The notes beneath the pieces were generated by a model. That model had not been told where the DNA came from. It saw only the letters and a program-made list of their open reading frames with translations, and did not search any database. This document shows positions 59,890 to 64,000 of a stretch of 64,000 nt of DNA, one piece after another (position 1 is the stretch's first letter; each line of letters starts with the position of its first letter). Location of the stretch: contig JAEWRL010000087.1 in the NCBI GenBank assembly GCA_023398955.1, forward strand, positions 1-64,000, read 5' to 3'. Both the position numbers and the translations under genes were made by a program. Source of the DNA: Pseudomonadota bacterium (GTDB taxonomy: Bacteria; Myxococcota_A; Polyangia; Polyangiales; Polyangiaceae).

Positions 59890-61617
59890 TCACGGCTTTG
59901 GAGCAAGCAGTCGGTACGCGAACAGCACCGTGCCGTTTCCGGAGAGTGTGCGCGTTTCCGCGATGAGCTCGACCGCCTCGGGCCGTCGCTCCAGGGAGCA
60001 AGCCCTCACCGCTGCCGAGTCGGCGCCGCGAGCGAAGGCCAGCTCTTCTCCTGAGTTCCGATCGCGGAGCCTAAGCTCGACCCCCCGCTCGGCGACATCC
60101 GCCAGAGCGACAGTGACGTCTACGCACCGCGCCACGGGCAAGGCGAGCGGCACCTGGCGGAGCCTGGACGCACTCAGCTCGAAGCGCTCGACTTTTGTCA
60201 CTTGGGCAATAGAGCGAATCACACCACGCCCCACCATACGGGTCAGCAGGCGGTTCGCGGCAAGCGGTAGGTCGCGAAGGACTGGCGATGCTCCGCGCAC
60301 ATCCCGCAGCTCCAGAGCGATGGGCGCCCCTGGGCTCTCCAACTGTAACTCCAGGCGGGCACGCACGGACTCCGTACATGCAATGAGGAGAGCGGCCGGA
60401 GCTCTTCTAGTGCTCGTGCCGAGAAGCTCGCCCTCGGTTGACCACAGGCTTGCTGTTGCGCCTCGCGAGGGCCGCCCCGCTAGCACGTCGAGCCGGTGAC
60501 ACCCCGGCGCGAGATCGAGGGGTATGGAGACTCGCCGTCGCTTGGTTGTCATCACGCGGGTCCACGAGGGTGTCTTCTCGTAGCCACGGGCCAGCAGTTC
60601 GGTGAGAAGGCGCTGGCGTTGGTGATCGAGGTCGCCGACAGGGGCGAGGTCGAGCCGGACGTTAGCCACGTCGAGAGCCGTCTCACCTTCGTTTACGGAC
60701 GTAGAAAGGACGAGGGCAGTCGTGCCGCGTCCGCTCTGCGGGCGAACACTGAGCGTGAAGCCACCGTCATTCGGCGCGCACACTATCGCGAAGCGCTCGC
60801 GACCACTGGCCAGGGCTCGTCCCAGCAGGCGACCCTCCAGGTCGTGGATCGCGACGTCCAAGTGGCCAACACGTCGGTCGGGCATCAGCAAAGCATCGAC
60901 GCAGCGATGCCCGCGCACGGTCGCAGACACGTGCGTGGCGACTCGCGAGTCGGTCGGGAGCACCTGCCGACTCGTCACTGTCCATTCTCCCCCGAGCGCG
61001 TCCCGGTGCTCCGCGAGCCTCGCGGCGAGATTTGGCCAGCGGGGATCCTCCAGTTCGGCAGGGGGCGCCGCCTCGTCCGGAAGCCCCAGCTGCCGACGTA
61101 CGGCGTGTGCCTGAGCGGCTGGGATCAGCTGTGCTCCGATGGCTACTAGCCCATGCCCTGCGACGACGCGGGCGGAAACGTATAGCTCCTGCGAATGGGG
61201 AGGACACACGAGCAGCTCGGGTCGAGGATCCCTCTCCTCATTCGTGCCTAGCACCGCTCCGTCGTCGGAATACGCGAAGAGGTCCAAGTCGGAGACTGAG
61301 GGGCTAGCCCGTCCGAGTAAGCGAACGCAGTCATGGGCGGGGATCGCCAGTCGGGCCCCGATGCGGTCCCCCGGCGCTGCCGCGCCTACAGCGACGGAGC
61401 GGAGTCCTGCGCCGCCTCCGATGCGGCTGGGTTCAAACAACGCGGAGAGGTCCGGGGGCTCGTCCAGGACCATGATGGTCTCCGCCGCGGGTTCGGGAGG
61501 AGCGCTGCGATCTGCCGAGGTGGGCGTCGCGGCGCAAGCGAACCCGCACAACGCCAGGAAACCCGCTGCGATGCGGCACCCAGGTCTACGCACGTTCGCG
61601 CTCGAGGTCCCTTTCAT
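59890..61617 (-). CDS. Exported protein with four paired-cysteine repeat modules
   Basis: A 575-residue protein from the ATG at 61617, with a signal peptide (IAAGFLALCGFACAATPTSA). I recognise no named family. The mature protein has four modules, each with two cysteines spaced 41, 41, 41 and 42 residues apart. The pattern is G/xC-[hydrophobic strand]-x8-L-D/A-L-x-G-x-LLG-x10-C, as in the segments starting CVRLLGRASP, CVDALLMPDR, CHRLDVLAGR and CVDVTVALAD. The strand pattern suggests beta-sandwich domains like bacterial pre-peptidase C-terminal domains, with a likely disulfide in each. It is the last gene of the JAMM operon, and its ATG overlaps the stop of the gene before (ATGA). The site of action is presumably periplasm or cell surface. 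Confidence 0.6.
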   Translation of the reverse strand: MKGTSSANVRRPGCRIAAGFLALCGFACAATPTSADRSAPPEPAAETIMVLDEPPDLSALFEPSRIGGGAGLRSVAVGAAAPGDRIGARLAIPAHDCVRLLGRASPSVSDLDLFAYSDDGAVLGTNEERDPRPELLVCPPHSQELYVSARVVAGHGLVAIGAQLIPAAQAHAVRRQLGLPDEAAPPAELEDPRWPNLAARLAEHRDALGGEWTVTSRQVLPTDSRVATHVSATVRGHRCVDALLMPDRRVGHLDVAIHDLEGRLLGRALASGRERFAIVCAPNDGGFTLSVRPQSGRGTTALVLSTSVNEGETALDVANVRLDLAPVGDLDHQRQRLLTELLARGYEKTPSWTRVMTTKRRRVSIPLDLAPGCHRLDVLAGRPSRGATASLWSTEGELLGTSTRRAPAALLIACTESVRARLELQLESPGAPIALELRDVRGASPVLRDLPLAANRLLTRMVGRGVIRSIAQVTKVERFELSASRLRQVPLALPVARCVDVTVALADVAERGVELRLRDRNSGEELAFARGADSAAVRACSLERRPEAVELIAETRTLSGNGTVLFAYRLLAPKP

Positions 61618-62918
61618 TGTGATTCTCCTGCCACAGCGGCGGCCTCGTCCACCTGCCAGATCGCCAACAGCCACACCGCATCCCTAGGAAGCGCGCGCAC
61701 CTCCATCTGGACGGTGGGGGACCATCCTGCGCAGAAAGCCAGTGCGGTCCCCTCGCCGGGCGCTTCGGACGAGTTCAGCACATGGCGGGTCCCTACCTTC
61801 GCGGCCAAGTCGAGCGCTATCGCTGGGCCACGCAGCGGGGCCACTGCTGCCACGTAGCAGGCGTGAGGAATGACCTCTACCCCGAGCCCAGTCGTGCCCG
61901 CCACTCCCAATGAGTCGAAGACTGGCGTGCCCTGGAGCCCCGATACTTGCTGGCGGTGCACGGCGAGGGAGAGCGCGGCGCTACCCTCGGCGCCCCAGCG
62001 CTCCAGCAGAGGCACAGGCACAGCCCAACGCGCCCTCACTGCGCTGAGGCTTCCAGTCTGCGGCATGCCGACGAATCGAAGGCGACCCCTCGTCGGACGA
62101 ACGACGCAGGCCCGCAGCTCGACATCGAACCCCTGGGAGATGTCGAGGGAAGGGGGCGCATCGCCGTCGGGCCAGCTCAGTTCCCCGTCCAGGGGCATCC
62201 TGCTCTCCGACGGTGCAGGGTCAAAAAGGCGGAGGCGATAGCAACCGGGGCCAAAGTGCAGGAGCTTCTCACCCGTGCCACCGGGACCGACCTCCAGGGT
62301 GAGACGGTCGGTCTCAGCAGCACCTTCCAGATGGAAGGTGCGTTTCGCTGCTGCCAGACGCTCCTCGACGCCGCGCACACCGACGACGATCGGCGTTGCC
62401 TGCTCGGACTGGATCGGGCCAGGATCTCGGCTCTTGAGGTACCTGTAGGCGCCGGGCAGCGGCACCGCCGACTGAACGATCAACCGCTCCACGATGCCCC
62501 GGGGAGAGAGCATCTCGACCACGGTGCCCCAGAGCTCATGGCGTCTCGTGCCACAGCGCGTCAGCTGTGCCAGCCCCCCCTCGCTCTGGACACGGGAAAT
62601 GCTGCGCCCGAGGGGGCCCAGCGGGCTTGGGACTCGCAGGGCGAAGCGCGAGTCGAGCGAAGACAGCACGACGATGGTGGAACAGGGGAGCGCGGAGTCC
62701 CGCAGCGGGGCCGGTCCGGGCACGACGACTGCGATCTCCGAGCGCTCGAGGAGCTGGGGTTCGAGCCGCTGGACGGGGTAGTGTGCGGCCAGCCGCGCCT
62801 CGAGCCGATCCGCATCAGCGAACACCCCTGCGGCCACGAGCGCGGGGCAAAGCACGATAGCGAGAACCACCACCGTGCCGAGCGGCGTAAGCATGCCGGT
62901 TGGCATCCACGTTCTCAA
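61614..62918 (-). CDS. Exported protein related to the paired-cysteine repeat protein
   Basis: A 434-residue protein with an N-terminal hydrophobic segment (LGTVVVLAIVLCPALVAAG), a signal peptide or anchor. No named family is recognised. Three cysteine pairs are spaced 43, 45 and 42 residues apart, starting CSTIVVLSSL, CYRLRLFDPA and CYVAAVAPLR, with the same strand-turn-strand look as the modules of the following gene. The two proteins thus seem to share a module. The C-terminal end (CAGWSPTVQMEVRAL, then WLLAIWQ) is well ordered and conserved-looking. It starts four bases behind the JAMM gene and overlaps the next gene, so it is in the middle of one operon. Confidence 0.6.
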   Translation of the reverse strand: MRTWMPTGMLTPLGTVVVLAIVLCPALVAAGVFADADRLEARLAAHYPVQRLEPQLLERSEIAVVVPGPAPLRDSALPCSTIVVLSSLDSRFALRVPSPLGPLGRSISRVQSEGGLAQLTRCGTRRHELWGTVVEMLSPRGIVERLIVQSAVPLPGAYRYLKSRDPGPIQSEQATPIVVGVRGVEERLAAAKRTFHLEGAAETDRLTLEVGPGGTGEKLLHFGPGCYRLRLFDPAPSESRMPLDGELSWPDGDAPPSLDISQGFDVELRACVVRPTRGRLRFVGMPQTGSLSAVRARWAVPVPLLERWGAEGSAALSLAVHRQQVSGLQGTPVFDSLGVAGTTGLGVEVIPHACYVAAVAPLRGPAIALDLAAKVGTRHVLNSSEAPGEGTALAFCAGWSPTVQMEVRALPRDAVWLLAIWQVDEAAAVAGESQ

Positions 62919-62921
62919 GCG

Positions 62922-63749
62922 TCAGCCCTCGACCGTGCGGAACCGGGATGGCTCGAAACTTCTGCGTTCGCCGTCCCAAACGAACAAGCAGCTCGAACCC
63001 ACCTTTCCGAGTGTCACGGCCGTGACCAGGTACGCGAGTGGATACGCAGGCCCGCCGTCGCCGCCGAGGGTCATCGCCTTGGCGTCCTCAGCGCTGAAGT
63101 AGGCCGCGCCGTCGACGTGGGAGTGGAAGAAGACCTTGACCGGCGTGCCGGCGGCGGCCATCTCCCTGACTGCGTTCTGAAAGCGCAGCGCGTCCACCTC
63201 GAAATAGTCCCTTCCAGTCCGCGGGTGTCCCTTCGGATCGACTCGATGGTACTTGTCGGCGAGGTTCTCCAGCTCGACGACGCCATTGACGTGAAGTGGG
63301 TCCGCGGCAGGCCCCGTCAAGTATCCGCAGGCCTCCTGTCCCCGCTCGTAAGCTGCTATGGCGATCGATTCGACAGCGCCCAGCACCGAGGTGGTCATGG
63401 TCAGGGCGCCGCATGTCCAGGGCGCCTCCAGGCAACGCTCTTTGCCTACGCCAGCCAGGGGGGCATCACTGCGGAGGCCCAGTGCCTGCTTGATGGCGAC
63501 GAGTGCATGCCACGCACCCGTCGCAATATCCAAGGTCTCTGCGAACTGGAAACTAGGCGAGTGGGGCATGGGAACCGCTTCGCGAGCTGCTCCGTCCAGG
63601 TTGCGGACCCCGCACCGCACAAGGTACTCGCGCTCGACGTTGCGGGCGAAACCGCGGCAGCGAAGGGTGACGACGGAGTCTTCCAAGGCGGACTGCCCAG
63701 CCTGTCCCACTTCAGCAAGCTGCGTCTGTCTTGCGTAGCGCTCTGACAC
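62922..63749 (-). CDS. JAMM/MPN metallopeptidase with a degenerate E1-like N-terminus
   Basis: A 275-residue protein starting at GTG. The C-terminal 150 residues form a JAMM domain: CGYLTGPAADP, and the zinc motif HSHVDGAAYFSAED (H-x-H-x7-S-x2-D, about residue 215), with an acidic residue upstream in the AVESIAIAAYE helix. JAMM enzymes of bacteria cleave peptide bonds next to the Gly-Gly end of ubiquitin-like sulfur carriers. The N-terminal 90 residues begin RYARQTQLAEVGQAGQSALE, which is how MoeB/ThiF E1-like enzymes begin. They end in a helix of similar type, but the central nucleotide-binding Rossmann part (GxGxxG and the catalytic Cys) is missing. The gene follows the MoaD/ThiS-like gene by six bases. 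Confidence 0.82.
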   Translation of the reverse strand: MSERYARQTQLAEVGQAGQSALEDSVVTLRCRGFARNVEREYLVRCGVRNLDGAAREAVPMPHSPSFQFAETLDIATGAWHALVAIKQALGLRSDAPLAGVGKERCLEAPWTCGALTMTTSVLGAVESIAIAAYERGQEACGYLTGPAADPLHVNGVVELENLADKYHRVDPKGHPRTGRDYFEVDALRFQNAVREMAAAGTPVKVFFHSHVDGAAYFSAEDAKAMTLGGDGGPAYPLAYLVTAVTLGKVGSSCLFVWDGERRSFEPSRFRTVEG

Positions 63750-63755
63750 CGCCGT

Positions 63756-64000
63756 TCAGCCTCCTCCCGCCATCGCTGGCACGATGCTCACTTCATCACC
63801 GTCGCGCAGCCTGGTCTCCAGCCCATCGAGGAAACGCACATCTTCCTCGCCTACGTAAAGGTTCACGAAACGTCTGACACCGTTCTCGTCGAGTAGGCGC
63901 TCTCGGAGACCCGGATGAAGCTCCTCCAAACCGTCTATTAGGCTCCGGACGTCCGTGGCTTGCAGTTCGACCTGCTCGGAGCCTCTCGTGAAGCGACGGA
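63756..64000 (-). CDS. MoaD/ThiS-like ubiquitin-fold sulfur carrier, partial
   Basis: An open frame from the right window edge to a TGA at 63756, 80 residues visible; the N-terminus is cut off. The sequence shows the beta-grasp pattern of MoaD/ThiS: VRSLIDGLEELHPGLRERLL, then VRRFVNLYVGEEDVRFLDGL, and LRDGDEVSIVPAMAGGG at the end. MoaD and ThiS carriers normally end in Gly-Gly, which is adenylated and thiocarboxylated; this one ends in three glycines. It resembles CysO-type carriers of cysteine synthesis, which are processed by a JAMM enzyme as well. The JAMM gene begins six bases downstream, so the two should act together. Confidence 0.85.
   Translation of the reverse strand, partial: RRFTRGSEQVELQATDVRSLIDGLEELHPGLRERLLDENGVRRFVNLYVGEEDVRFLDGLETRLRDGDEVSIVPAMAGGG

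Noticed and set aside
59878..59893. GTGAAT/ATTCAC hairpin over the stop of the 575-residue gene as a terminator
   Set aside because: Six-base AT-rich stem overlapping the stop codon and no T-run; possible but not strong enough to list.
61947..63746. Plus-strand frame of 599 codons
   Set aside because: Despite its length it is antisense to the 434-residue and JAMM genes. The JAMM zinc motif and the signal peptides support the minus strand, and the plus-strand product has no domain.

Overview
The window looks like a chromosome fragment of a high-GC, Gram-negative deltaproteobacterium-grade bacterium, most likely a member of the Myxococcota (Polyangia-like). The reasons are very high GC in third codon positions, many GTG and TTG starts, an eukaryote-like Ser/Thr kinase and a PP2C phosphatase, PEGA and FIST proteins, the lptA-lptB-rpoN-hpf-ptsN-hprK-rapZ-HPr-EI gene order, a menaquinone pathway, and several secreted proteins of myxobacterial flavour. 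This assignment is inference; no rRNA gene is present.

Layout. 1-3041 (minus): the end-less gene of a type III secretion export gate (SctV/FlhA family) behind a FIST sensor-domain gene. 3140-7753: PP2C phosphatase, D-Ala-D-Ala ligase, fused membrane/spermidine-synthase-like protein. 7885-8544: tRNA-Glu(UUC) and, on the other strand, tRNA-Pro(UGG). 8644-13783 (minus): PEGA lipoprotein, guaA, an M16-like lipoprotein, an ECF-type sigma factor. 14318-20627: a FabL-like enoyl-ACP reductase, a beta-propeller protein, a GT-C membrane glycosyltransferase, a protein kinase. 20751-29065 (plus): lptA-lptB-rpoN-hpf-ptsN-hprK-rapZ-HPr-EI, joining LPS transport, sigma-54 and a regulatory phosphotransferase system. 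29195-30796: an orphan PAS-GAF histidine kinase.

31155-41098 (plus) is the most striking part: six genes that together look like an extracellular electron transfer conduit. They encode a 10-heme c-type/b-type membrane cytochrome (CbcL-like menaquinol oxidase candidate), a 34-heme cytochrome, an NrfJ-like OB-fold protein, an outer-membrane beta-barrel, a 12-heme lipoprotein, and a 20-heme lipoprotein built of four five-heme modules. In total 76 c-type heme attachment motifs can be counted (72 CXXCH and 4 CX4CH).

41231-43921 holds rpsO and pnp with a structured spacer; 44036-46209 (minus) a triple-LysM hydrolase and a ZIP-family metal transporter. 46461-56037 (minus) is a compact menaquinone operon, gbsR-like regulator-menG-menF-menD-menH-menB-menA-menC-menE, with most junctions overlapping. 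It makes the quinone on which the electron-transfer conduit presumably depends. 56141-59704: UvrD/PcrA helicase, an alpha/beta hydrolase and a CD225-type membrane protein. 59890-64000 (minus) is an operon of a MoaD/ThiS-like sulfur carrier or ubiquitin-like protein (cut by the window edge), a JAMM peptidase with a shrunken E1-like N-terminus, and two exported proteins made of repeated paired-cysteine modules. It is the second candidate for an undescribed system.

No insertion sequence, prophage, CRISPR array, rRNA operon or replication origin was seen.
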